6,659 nucleotides of DNA. Source: Ktedonobacterales bacterium (GTDB lineage: Bacteria > Chloroflexota > Ktedonobacteria > Ktedonobacterales > JACDGC01). The notes below the pieces were generated by a model. It worked only from the letters and a program-made list of their open reading frames with translations. It made no database searches and was not told where the DNA came from. Each line of letters starts with the position of its first letter. Within the stretch, counting starts at the first letter, position 1. This document shows positions 1-6,603 of the stretch, one piece after another. The DNA lies in assembly GCA_013815535.1 (NCBI GenBank), contig JACDGC010000220.1, forward strand, positions 1 to 6,659, written 5' to 3'. Both the position numbers and the translations under genes were made by a program.

Positions 1-1745
1 ATGCCGGGGAGCTTGGCAGCGCTGGGGCTGGCCTCGAAGTGGACGAGGAGGCGCCCAGTGGATGCCGCCGTTTTGTTGGTGACGAACCAGGGAGGCTTGG
101 GCAGGACCGTGAAGAGGCCGTGGGCGAAGCTGCGCGGGTAGGGGTAGAAGGGCGCTTGCACGACGCTCTTTTGGGGGCGGTCAAAGAGGAAGCTGTTGTG
201 GACGACGCCGACGCCGCTCTGGATGTCGTTGAGTGTGTGGCCAGGGTAGGCACCCCAGGTGGTCTGAGCCATCAAGAAGCCCATGCCCGTCCAGCCATTG
301 ATGGCGATGCAACCATAGCGGAGATCCGCGAGGGCTTGGTCCCAGGCCGCGCCCAATTGCTTCATCGTAGTGGGATGGATGAGGATGTTCGCGCCGAGGG
401 TGCCCCACAACGTGTCGTTGCAAAAGGCGACGGCGTTGCGCAGGAAGGTGGCGGCATCCGCACCGGGGAGGCGCGTCTCGCTGAGCACGCTGTCAAAAGC
501 CTCGACCTTGAAGCACATGTCGTTGACTTGCTCGGGAGGGACGTTGAGGACGAGGGTGCGCGGCACGACATTCGGCGCGGGGGCATCGAGGATCTGCGCG
601 TCGGGGTGGGCAACGAGGGTGGCGGCCTGACGCTTGTCGGCACCGGGGTAGTACGAGATGCGAGCGGGAGTGGCGCGGATGGCTGCTTGCAGGGCGCTGA
701 TGAGATCGTCGGTGTGCTCCCAAGAGTCGGGCATCACGAGCACTTGGGCGGCGATGCAATTGAAACCGCCATTGTGCATCTTTTGGGTGAGGATGTTTTC
801 GGCTTGGAAGCGCAGATCGGCCTTCGTCCAGGGGCCAGGGACGACGATGGTGGGGCTGACGTTGCCGAGTTCGCTGGTGACACGACGCGTGTTCGCGGGT
901 TGGCTGGTGCGCTTGCGCTCGGCACCCTCGGGGCCGGTGCCAAAGACGATGGCATCATGCGTGCTGGCGCTGCCCGTGATGTGAATCTCGTCGATGCCAG
1001 GATGGTTGGTGAGGTAGACGCCGCCATTCACGCCGCCATAGGCGAGTTGCACGAAGCCGTCAGTGACGAGATCGCCAAAGACTTCCTCCATGAAGGGGCC
1101 GAGGTAGTCGTTGACGGGGTTCATCTTGAGCAAGCAGACTTGGCCCTCGGCGATGAGTTTGTAGAGCACGTCGAGGGGGGCGATGCTGGCGATGTTGCCC
1201 GCGCCGAGGACGAGCGCGACCTTGCCGACGGGGTTGGGGGTGCGATACCAGACAGCCATGGTGTCGCGCAGGTTGTCTTTGGTGACTCCGGGCTGCATCC
1301 AGACCTGGCCAGTGACGCCACTGAGCAGCAGTTTGTCATAGGTTGAGCCGGGGAAGACATCCACGACGACCTGACCGTCGGGGCGGGTGTGGACGCGGTT
1401 GGCGGGCAGGTCAGGGTAGCCCGTCTTGGCAACCGCGCGCAATGTTTCGATGTAGCGGTTCACGCCGAAGAGGAGCGCCCAAGGGCCGCTGAGCCATTCT
1501 TCGCCCGCAAGGGGTGAGTGGGCGGGGATGCCCTTGGCCTCGACAGCGGCGGCAACCCAGCGCGCTGCCGCGCGGTCGATGTGGCCGCGCATGGCTTCAA
1601 GGTAGGCGATCTTGCGGGTGACGGGGAGGTCGGCCCACGCCTGCTTCTGCTCTTGCAGGCGGGCGATGGCACGATCCATCGCTTCATGGTCTGATTCGTG
1701 GGTGGAGACGAGCGGTTTGCCCTCGGGGGAGAGTGCGAGTGCCAT
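1..1745 (-). CDS. Aldehyde dehydrogenase-family protein, diverged; 3' end outside the window
   Basis: Reading the minus strand from the ATG at 1745, the frame stays open for 581 codons to the window edge, so the C-terminus is missing. The start is set by an AAAGGAGC Shine-Dalgarno sequence at 1753-1760, with GGAG 8 nt from the ATG. The protein has an NAD(P)-dependent aldehyde dehydrogenase layout: a nucleotide-binding region with LLKMNP (residues 205-210, K207 where the family has the conserved Lys of KPSE), ITGS (256-259), ELGN (292-295, E292 as general base), GGFNC (326-330, C330 as catalytic nucleophile), and VEAFDSVL (414-421, matching the family's EEIFGPVL). These residues suggest oxidation of an aldehyde to an acid, or acyl reduction, through a thiohemiacetal on C330; the substrate cannot be told. 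It is unusual in length (canonical enzymes are about 480-500 aa), in about a dozen extra residues between ITGS and ELGN, and in degenerate motifs. It lies downstream of pnkp but has its own leader, so a shared function is not implied. Confidence 0.85.
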   Translation of the reverse strand, partial: MALALSPEGKPLVSTHESDHEAMDRAIARLQEQKQAWADLPVTRKIAYLEAMRGHIDRAAARWVAAAVEAKGIPAHSPLAGEEWLSGPWALLFGVNRYIETLRAVAKTGYPDLPANRVHTRPDGQVVVDVFPGSTYDKLLLSGVTGQVWMQPGVTKDNLRDTMAVWYRTPNPVGKVALVLGAGNIASIAPLDVLYKLIAEGQVCLLKMNPVNDYLGPFMEEVFGDLVTDGFVQLAYGGVNGGVYLTNHPGIDEIHITGSASTHDAIVFGTGPEGAERKRTSQPANTRRVTSELGNVSPTIVVPGPWTKADLRFQAENILTQKMHNGGFNCIAAQVLVMPDSWEHTDDLISALQAAIRATPARISYYPGADKRQAATLVAHPDAQILDAPAPNVVPRTLVLNVPPEQVNDMCFKVEAFDSVLSETRLPGADAATFLRNAVAFCNDTLWGTLGANILIHPTTMKQLGAAWDQALADLRYGCIAINGWTGMGFLMAQTTWGAYPGHTLNDIQSGVGVVHNSFLFDRPQKSVVQAPFYPYPRSFAHGLFTVLPKPPWFVTNKTAASTGRLLVHFEASPSAAKLPG

Positions 1746-1762
1746 GATGTGCGCTCCTTTGG

Positions 1763-1780
1763 GGTCGCCCCTGTGCGACC
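1763..1780 (-). promoter_or_regulatory. Perfect stem-loop just upstream of the aldehyde dehydrogenase ribosome-binding site
   Basis: GGTCGC (1763-1768) pairs perfectly with GCGACC (1775-1780) around a 6-nt loop. The base of the stem is only 2 nt from the AAAGGAGC Shine-Dalgarno sequence in the minus-strand transcript. That position would suit a translational control element or an mRNA-stabilising 5' hairpin. The structure is directly visible; the function is inferred, and a 6-bp GC-rich stem can arise by chance in such DNA. Confidence 0.4.
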
Positions 1781-1803
1781 GGAGATGGGAAAGGGACGGC
1801 TCT

Positions 1804-1823
1804 CGCCAGCATCGGTGCTGGCG
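1804..1823 (-). promoter_or_regulatory. Perfect 8-bp hairpin with 4-nt loop in the aldehyde dehydrogenase leader
   Basis: CGCCAGCA (1804-1811) and TGCTGGCG (1816-1823) are exact reverse complements separated by four bases. In the minus-strand transcript the hairpin falls in the 5' leader of the dehydrogenase gene, about 60 nt before its start codon. No U-run follows it, so it is not a typical intrinsic terminator. It could be a leader structure or, as DNA, an operator. It abuts the palindrome at 1822-1831. Confidence 0.5.
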
Positions 1824-1831
1824 TTCGAACG
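1822..1831. repeat. 10-bp perfect palindrome CGTTCGAACG
   Basis: CGTTCGAACG is its own reverse complement and shares two bases with the arm of the hairpin at 1804-1823. It sits about 25 nt downstream of the candidate -10 at 1855-1860, a common place for a dimeric repressor to bind. The palindrome is seen directly; the operator role is inference, and no regulator gene is visible in the window. Confidence 0.35.
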
Positions 1832-1854
1832 AAGAAGGGCGGTGATGAAGCTGT

Positions 1855-1883
1855 AGGATATTGACACAATGTTACCATGCGAA
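1855..1883 (-). promoter_or_regulatory. Candidate sigma-70-type promoter for the aldehyde dehydrogenase gene
   Basis: On the minus strand TTCGCA (1878-1883) and TATCCT (1855-1860) each match four of six consensus bases and are separated by the ideal 17 nt. Transcription would begin near 1848 and give a leader of about 100 nt containing both hairpins and the palindrome. The spacer includes TGGTAACAT (1869-1877), which resembles sequences upstream of hen1 and of the membrane-protein gene. The match is moderate, and the host's promoter consensus is unknown. Confidence 0.3.
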
Positions 1884-1953
1884 GAGGTGGGGGATCAAGA
1901 GCGCTGAGAAAGCCTGAGCACCCCGCTTACTTGCGGAAAATGTGAGAAGGGCG

Positions 1954-4530
1954 TCACAGGCGAGGATCGACGGGTTCACTTTCGAGAGCGAGGACGCCGA
2001 AGACAGGTTGGTGGACGCGATAGAGCGGCTCGGCCTGGGTGAAGCGGGTGAGGGCTTCGATGCCGAGGGCGAACTCGCGCAGGGCGAGGGAACGCTTGGT
2101 GGCGAGGTTGCGCTGGCGCAGGCGGATCAGGTTGTCGGGCACCAGATAATCGGGACCGTAAATGATGCGCAGGTAGTCGCGACCACGGCATTTGACGGCG
2201 GGTTGCAGGAGCTTGCGGCCCTGGCGGGCGGTGAAGGTGAGGGGTTTGACGACCATGCCTTCGCCACCCGCCTCGGTGAGGGACTGCCACCAATCGGTCG
2301 CAGCGGCACAACTCGCCGTGTCGTGCACGGCCACAGATTGATGGCGGGTGGCGAGGAAAAGATCATCAGCCTCGGCAAGGCGGGCAAGCTCGGCAAGATG
2401 CCACAGGTGGTCATGATCCGTGTTGACATGGCCCTCGGTGGCGAGCAGGTGGAAGGGGGCAACGCGCAGGCCGTCGAGGCCAGCGACCTCCCAGTTGTAG
2501 CGGCGGTAGGCGGCGGTGTAGCGAGCGATGTCGTCTTGCTGCTGATGAAGGCGGGCGGTAAGGGGGGCGAGATCGATGCCACGGGCTTGGGCGGCATTGG
2601 TGGCAGCAATCGCAGCGGTGATGGCAGCGCTGCCCGCTGCGGCGACGGGAGCATATTGCGTGCGAATGAGATCGCGCGCCTTCACATTCCAAGGGAGGAT
2701 CTCGGCGTCGATGCAGACCCAATCGGTGGCATAGCGATCCCAGGCATTGGCGCTGCTGAGAGCAGCACACACCCGAGTGATGAAGGCGGCATCAAGGGCA
2801 TCGTCATCAAAGAAGCGACGTCCGGTGCGCGTGTAGCACGCGCCAGGGGGGCCATCCGCAGGCACGCCAAAACGGCGCGCGGCGGTGGCGGCATCGCGGC
2901 AGACAACCAGGATGGCGCGGCTGCCCATGTGCTTCTCTTCGCATATGATGGTTTCGACACCTCCGTGACGATAGTAGCCAAAGGCTTGATCGGGGTGTTC
3001 GAGGTAGTCGTCTTGGCGGGCGGTCTCGCTGGGCGACATGGTGGGTGGCAGATAGATGAGCCAGCGCGGATCCATGGCGAAACGGCTCATCACCTCCAGC
3101 GCGGCGGCGGCACGGTCGGCCTCGATGGTGACTTTGCCGAGCAAACCTGTGGAAATGAATTGCTTGCCCTGCACATCTTCGAGACGCAAAAGCGCATCTG
3201 GGGCGTCGTCGGTGGAAGTCATAGGCTGAGCAGGCGCGATGGGGTGCTTTGCCACGGCATATTCGGCGTGGGCGGCGACCTGGACGATCTCGCGTTCAGG
3301 CCAGCGGAGGGCAGTGAGCTTGCCGCCATAGACGCACCCCGTGTCAATGTCGATGGTGTTGTTGACCCACCGGGGTTCATCGACGGCGGTGTGGCCATAG
3401 ACCACGGCGGCGGTGCCACGATAGTCGGCGGCCCAATCGCCACGGATGGGCATCCCCAGATCGTCCGTTTCGCCGGTCGTTTCGCCATAGAGGGCAAAGG
3501 CGCGTACGCGACCAGACGAGCGGCCCTGATAGGCTTCTTTCATGCCGGCATGGGCGACGACGAGCTTGCCAGCATCGAGGACATAGTGCGAGGTGAGGGT
3601 GGTGAAGAAGTCGCGCGTTGCCTGGGACCATTGCGCCCGCGTTTCTTCAGACAAGTCTTCAAGCGCGGCAATGGTCGTCTCAAGACCATGGGTAATTTGC
3701 ACGCTGTGGCCGCTGAGGTAGCGCACTAACTTCATGTCGTGGTTGCCAGGCACACAGAGCGCGGCATCGGCCAGCACCATGCGGCGGACGAGGTCGACGG
3801 TTGCGATGGATTGGGGGCCGCGATCGACAAGATCGCCCAGGAAGATGACACGACGCCCCGTGGGGTGGCGCCAGATGGCCGCATCATCGGGGGCATAACC
3901 GAGTTTGGCGAGCAACTCCACCGTTTCATCATAGCAACCGTGAATGTCACCGATGATGTCATAGGGGCCATGGTCGGCGCGCTTGTCGCTATAGAGCGGT
4001 TCGCGGATGAACCGCACGGCATCGACCTCGGCGGGGGAATTGAGGATGGTGACGTAGCGAAAGCCTTCTTTTTCAAGACCGCGCAGGTTGCGGCGCAAGT
4101 TGTTGACATGGTTGCGCACGACTTGCGGGCCAAAGGCGCGATCTGGGCGGCTGGCATTGCGATCTTGGCTGATGCGTTCGTCCAGATTCAACACGATGGC
4201 AACGGCCAGCACATCCTGTGCACGAGCGATTTGCAGAAAGCCCGCGCGATCTTGGGGCTTCACATTCGTGGCGTCGATGACGGTGAGGCGACCACGCCGC
4301 AGCCGCACGGAGGCGATTTGCTGCACCAACGCGAAGGCGTCGGTGGTGGCGGCTTGGTCGGTGGCATCATCGCTGACCACGGCGCGATAGTGGTCAGAAC
4401 TGAGCACCTCAGTTGGGGCAAAGTGGCGCGCGGCGAACGTGCTCTTGCCGGAACCCGACGCGCCGATAAGCAGCACCAGGCAAAGGGCGGGGATGGGGAT
4501 GACGCGCTCGGGCGTCGTTGGCTCGCTCAT
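1954..4530 (-). CDS. pnkp: Pnkp: RNA repair polynucleotide 5'-kinase / 2',3'-phosphatase / adenylyltransferase
   Basis: An 858-residue, three-domain end-healing and sealing enzyme, close in length to the Clostridium thermocellum protein (about 870 aa). The N-terminal kinase (about 13-175) has the P-loop GASGSGKST (23-31, K29/S30), SSDHYR (44-49, D46 and R49) and the Arg-rich RPDRAFG (128-134). The central metallophosphatase (about 188-410) shows GDIHG (D195, H197), GDLVDRG (D233, D236, R237), GNHD (N263, H264, D265), H327, GHT (H380) and D396, the full binuclear-metal set. The C-terminal ligase-like adenylyltransferase has EEKHMGSR (531-538, K533 the AMP-accepting Lys), DAEILPW (608-614), EGMVVKP (757-763) and PAVKCRGRDYLRI (777-789). 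In the family, Pnkp phosphorylates 5'-OH ends and removes 2',3'-cyclic phosphate, but needs Hen1 to complete ligation. The frame has no stop up to 4860, but the ATG at 4530 lies just after the hen1 stop and gives the family's usual N-terminus. No strong Shine-Dalgarno sequence precedes it, which suggests translational coupling to hen1. Confidence 0.97.
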   Translation of the reverse strand: MSEPTTPERVIPIPALCLVLLIGASGSGKSTFAARHFAPTEVLSSDHYRAVVSDDATDQAATTDAFALVQQIASVRLRRGRLTVIDATNVKPQDRAGFLQIARAQDVLAVAIVLNLDERISQDRNASRPDRAFGPQVVRNHVNNLRRNLRGLEKEGFRYVTILNSPAEVDAVRFIREPLYSDKRADHGPYDIIGDIHGCYDETVELLAKLGYAPDDAAIWRHPTGRRVIFLGDLVDRGPQSIATVDLVRRMVLADAALCVPGNHDMKLVRYLSGHSVQITHGLETTIAALEDLSEETRAQWSQATRDFFTTLTSHYVLDAGKLVVAHAGMKEAYQGRSSGRVRAFALYGETTGETDDLGMPIRGDWAADYRGTAAVVYGHTAVDEPRWVNNTIDIDTGCVYGGKLTALRWPEREIVQVAAHAEYAVAKHPIAPAQPMTSTDDAPDALLRLEDVQGKQFISTGLLGKVTIEADRAAAALEVMSRFAMDPRWLIYLPPTMSPSETARQDDYLEHPDQAFGYYRHGGVETIICEEKHMGSRAILVVCRDAATAARRFGVPADGPPGACYTRTGRRFFDDDALDAAFITRVCAALSSANAWDRYATDWVCIDAEILPWNVKARDLIRTQYAPVAAAGSAAITAAIAATNAAQARGIDLAPLTARLHQQQDDIARYTAAYRRYNWEVAGLDGLRVAPFHLLATEGHVNTDHDHLWHLAELARLAEADDLFLATRHQSVAVHDTASCAAATDWWQSLTEAGGEGMVVKPLTFTARQGRKLLQPAVKCRGRDYLRIIYGPDYLVPDNLIRLRQRNLATKRSLALREFALGIEALTRFTQAEPLYRVHQPVFGVLALESEPVDPRL

Positions 4531-4537
4531 TAGGTAG

Positions 4538-5917
4538 TCACTCGCTTCGGTCGAAGATGAGCATTTGGGATGGGCCGCCCAAGTCGGGGTCGGCTGGCCC
4601 CAGGTCGCGCTGCGCAACGGTGTAGGAAAAGGTCGCAACAATCTGATCGGCCCAGGCGTGGGCTTCGGCCCGTGACCACTCGAAACGGTGGTCTGTGTGA
4701 CGTAGGCGCTCGCCCAGGGGGTAGCGGGTATTGTAGTCGCGGTTGGGGGTGGTGACAATGACCCGGCGGGGGCGGGATTGGCCGAAGACCACCTGCGCCA
4801 GCGCACCCAAGCGCGGCGGATCGAGATGCTCGATAACCTCGACCAAGGTGGCCACGTCAAAGCCAGCTAGACGGCGGTCGCGGTAGAGCAGCGAGCCGTG
4901 GATCAGTTGGATGCGCTCGCGCTGAGCCTCGGACAGTTCATCCAGATGCAGGCGGCGGGCGGCGCGGGCGAGGACGGCGGAGGCGACATCCATCCCTAGG
5001 ATGCGGGTGAGGGTGGGGACATGCAGGGCCATTTCAAGCAAGCGACCTTCACCGCAGCCGAGGTCAGCCAGTGAGGTCGCACCAATTTCGTGGATGGCGG
5101 CCATGACGGCGTCGAGGCGCTGTTGGTGCAGGCTCGGCAAGGCATCATCAGGGGTGACGGGGGCGGCCATTTCGTCGGCAGCGAGGGCCGTCGCTGGCGG
5201 GAGGTCCTCGGCAAGACCGGCCAGAGCGTCAGCCACAAGGCCGCGCTGGTGGCGCAGATAGCGGTGCGCAATGACGGCCCGCTCAGGGTGGCGGGCGAGC
5301 CAGGTGCCACCATGGCTTTGCAACTTAGCGACCTCTTGGGCATCAACGTAGTAGTGCTTGCTGTCGTCAAGGACGGGAAGGAGGACATAGAGGTGGCTGA
5401 GGGCATCTTGCATAGTTTGTGCCCCTGTGAGGGTGACGTGAAAAAGATCCGACGCACCCAACGAGGGCAGGTGCGGGTCCAGCGGCAACTGATCGAGCGC
5501 CACCGTATAGCCAAGGGGCGCGAAGATGCGTGTGATGAAGTCGGCTCCGGCATCGCAGGCAACGACCGGGATGACGATTTCCCACGCGATGCGCTCGGTG
5601 AGGCGTTCCGCGTGTTCCTTCGTGCTGCCTGCCAGCGCCGAAGCGAAGGCGGTGCCGAGAGCGACGCTGATGAGACTGGACGCGACGTAGGGACGGTCGT
5701 TGACATATTGGTCAATGGTGACGGAGCCGCGCACGAGGGCGATGGGGTCGATTTCAGTTAGCAGGGCGATGGTGATGCGATCAGCCTGGACTGTGGGATA
5801 AAAGACCCAGACGCGTCCAGCGGAGAAATCACGGGAGAACACGCTGCCAGGGTTTTTGGCGAAGAGGTAGCCGAGGTCAGGGGCGTCGTGCGCTTGCGCA
5901 GTGAGCGTGATGAGCAT
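4538..5917 (-). CDS. hen1: Hen1: 3'-terminal RNA ribose 2'-O-methyltransferase with ligase-activating N-domain
   Basis: A 459-residue bacterial Hen1. Residues 1 to about 235 form the Hen1 N-terminal domain, which in studied homologues binds Pnkp and activates its ligase. An Ala/Pro-rich linker (about 236-259) leads to an S-adenosylmethionine-dependent methyltransferase (about 260-459). That domain has the SAM-binding motif DLGCGEGRLL (285-294), the metal-binding EVIEH (E360, E363, H364), TTPNRDYN (389-396) and RHTDHRFEW (406-414), which supplies the further metal-ligand His. Hen1 methylates the 2'-OH of the 3'-terminal ribose of a broken RNA before sealing, so that the repaired RNA resists the same ribotoxin. 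The ATG at 5917 matches the family's start (MLIT...DLGYLFAKNP). A strong GGGAGGA lies at 5931-5937 with a rather long 13-nt spacer. An in-frame GTG at 5965 would add 16 residues but overlaps the likely promoter. The stop is 7 nt before pnkp. Confidence 0.96.
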   Translation of the reverse strand: MLITLTAQAHDAPDLGYLFAKNPGSVFSRDFSAGRVWVFYPTVQADRITIALLTEIDPIALVRGSVTIDQYVNDRPYVASSLISVALGTAFASALAGSTKEHAERLTERIAWEIVIPVVACDAGADFITRIFAPLGYTVALDQLPLDPHLPSLGASDLFHVTLTGAQTMQDALSHLYVLLPVLDDSKHYYVDAQEVAKLQSHGGTWLARHPERAVIAHRYLRHQRGLVADALAGLAEDLPPATALAADEMAAPVTPDDALPSLHQQRLDAVMAAIHEIGATSLADLGCGEGRLLEMALHVPTLTRILGMDVASAVLARAARRLHLDELSEAQRERIQLIHGSLLYRDRRLAGFDVATLVEVIEHLDPPRLGALAQVVFGQSRPRRVIVTTPNRDYNTRYPLGERLRHTDHRFEWSRAEAHAWADQIVATFSYTVAQRDLGPADPDLGGPSQMLIFDRSE

Positions 5918-5955
5918 GCGGTGTGATGCGTCCTCCCTCGGCGGTTGCTTTGGGC

Positions 5956-5964
5956 ATTGTACCA
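5956..5964 (-). promoter_or_regulatory. Extended -10 promoter candidate for the hen1-pnkp operon
   Basis: On the minus strand TGGTACAAT contains TACAAT (5956-5961, five of six matches to TATAAT) preceded by the TGn extended -10 element. There is no recognisable -35 hexamer 16-18 nt upstream, which is typical of extended -10 promoters. The start site would fall near 5949, giving a leader of about 32 nt that contains the GGGAGGA ribosome-binding site. The rest of the 171-nt gap up to 6088 shows nothing convincing. Confidence 0.4.
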
Positions 5965-6088
5965 CAGGGATTGGCGGGTGGAGCGATGATTGCAGAATCG
6001 CTGGTCAGTTCCCTGATGGTCCTCACTTTTGCTGTGGTGCTGAAATCATGGTGGTTTTGGGTAATATTTCGGCAAACGCGACGCCTTC

Positions 6089-6517
6089 TTATGTAATGAC
6101 GGGCTTTGGAGGGCTGAGACGGCGAATGAATAAAAAGATGGTTATGAGAGTTTGGCCAATGGTGGCAAGGATGATGAGGGCAGTGCAGGCATAGAGCGTT
6201 TTGAAGGGGGCGTCATAGGGGGCAGGATACGTGGCGGTGCCCAAAGGGTGCCAATGTGAAGGTGAGGTGATGAATACTGGGGTGGCGGTACGGGCGAAAT
6301 AGACATTGACGCCGAAGGTGATGGCGACTGCACCAAGGGTGATGAGCAGCGCAACGACCGGCCATTTGATGGACATACGCGCGCGCAGGGAGCCGATGAC
6401 CAGCAAACACAGGAGCAGGACGCACCCGCAGATGAGGTTGACGGCGGCGAGATCAGCGAATGGCGGGGGCGTAAGGGGAATATGTAGCGAGAGGATGAAT
6501 GGTTGGCGGCTGGGCAT
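6089..6517 (-). CDS. Small three-helix membrane protein, function unknown
   Basis: A 142-residue frame from the ATG at 6517 to a TAA at 6089, with GGAG 7 nt before the start. I do not recognise a family. Three hydrophobic stretches look like membrane helices: about 23-44, 52-74 and 108-131. The positive residues R45, R47 and K51 between helices 1 and 2, and R132/R133 after helix 3, predict a cytoplasmic loop and C-terminus, an external N-terminus, and an external loop of about 33 residues (75-107) rich in Pro, Thr and aromatic residues. The consistent positive-inside pattern supports a real protein rather than a chance frame. It is co-oriented with hen1 but separated by 171 nt containing a candidate hen1 promoter, so it is probably a separate unit. 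No signal-peptide cleavage site, lipobox or catalytic motif is evident. Confidence 0.65.
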   Translation of the reverse strand: MPSRQPFILSLHIPLTPPPFADLAAVNLICGCVLLLCLLVIGSLRARMSIKWPVVALLITLGAVAITFGVNVYFARTATPVFITSPSHWHPLGTATYPAPYDAPFKTLYACTALIILATIGQTLITIFLFIRRLSPPKPVIT

Positions 6518-6558
6518 AGTGGCACTCCGCTCTGGAAGGGCAGGGGAACCTTCCCGTT

Positions 6559-6567
6559 ATTTTAGCA
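6559..6567 (-). promoter_or_regulatory. Extended -10 promoter candidate for the small membrane-protein gene
   Basis: On the minus strand TGCTAAAAT gives TAAAAT (6559-6564, five of six matches to TATAAT) with the TGn extension. A weak -35-like AACACA lies 17 nt upstream. Transcription would start near 6552 with a leader of about 34 nt, similar to the leader predicted for hen1. It lies in a locally AT-richer stretch, which supports a promoter region. Confidence 0.4.
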
Positions 6568-6574
6568 ATGCACG

Positions 6575-6603
6575 CACATGATGTGTTGACATGGTACCAC
6601 ATG
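6575..6603. promoter_or_regulatory. Cluster of short dyads upstream of the membrane-protein promoter, possible operator
   Basis: CACAT-G-ATGTG (6575-6585) is an 11-bp inverted repeat. The palindrome TGGTACCA (6592-6599) follows, then another CACAT (6598-6602) that can pair with the same ATGTG. The 9-mer TGGTACCAT on the minus strand (6591-6599) resembles TGGTACAAT before hen1 and TGGTAACAT before the dehydrogenase gene. Overlapping symmetry just upstream of a candidate -10 suggests a protein-binding site. The function is inferred. Confidence 0.3.

Noticed and set aside
39..1346. A 435-codon open frame on the plus strand
   Set aside because: It is in antisense register with the aldehyde dehydrogenase gene, whose motifs and strong ribosome-binding site lie on the minus strand. 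The plus-strand product is a low-complexity Gly/Ala/Asp/Val mixture with no recognisable domain.
1923..1936. Small hairpin (CCGC/GCGG) after the pnkp stop as a terminator
   Set aside because: The stem is only 4 bp and the T-run lies on the wrong side for a minus-strand transcript, so it does not qualify as an intrinsic terminator. No better terminator is seen between pnkp and the dehydrogenase gene.
1942..3729. A 595-codon open frame on the plus strand opposite pnkp, continued by 264 codons at 3739-4533
   Set aside because: It is in exact antisense register with pnkp, so its stops can only arise where pnkp uses TTA, CTA or TCA codons, which are rare here; the break near 3730 is a single TTA Leu codon in pnkp. 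The opposite strand has every Pnkp catalytic motif.
4531..4860. Upstream extension of the pnkp frame to 4860
   Set aside because: The extra 110 codons lie wholly inside hen1 in another frame, show no domain, and precede the family-typical Pnkp N-terminus; absence of a stop reflects GC-rich composition.
5090..5761. A 223-codon open frame on the plus strand
   Set aside because: It is the in-register antisense shadow of hen1; the minus-strand product is a clear Hen1.
6142..6525. A 127-codon minus-strand frame overlapping the small membrane-protein gene
   Set aside because: It is Ser/Pro/Arg-rich with no coherent hydrophobic segments, while the alternative frame gives three clean membrane helices and a properly spaced ribosome-binding site.
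6586..6591. TTGACA on the plus strand as a -35 element (also at 1861-1866)
   Set aside because: Neither copy has a -10-like hexamer 16-18 nt downstream; both are noted only as part of the conserved box context.
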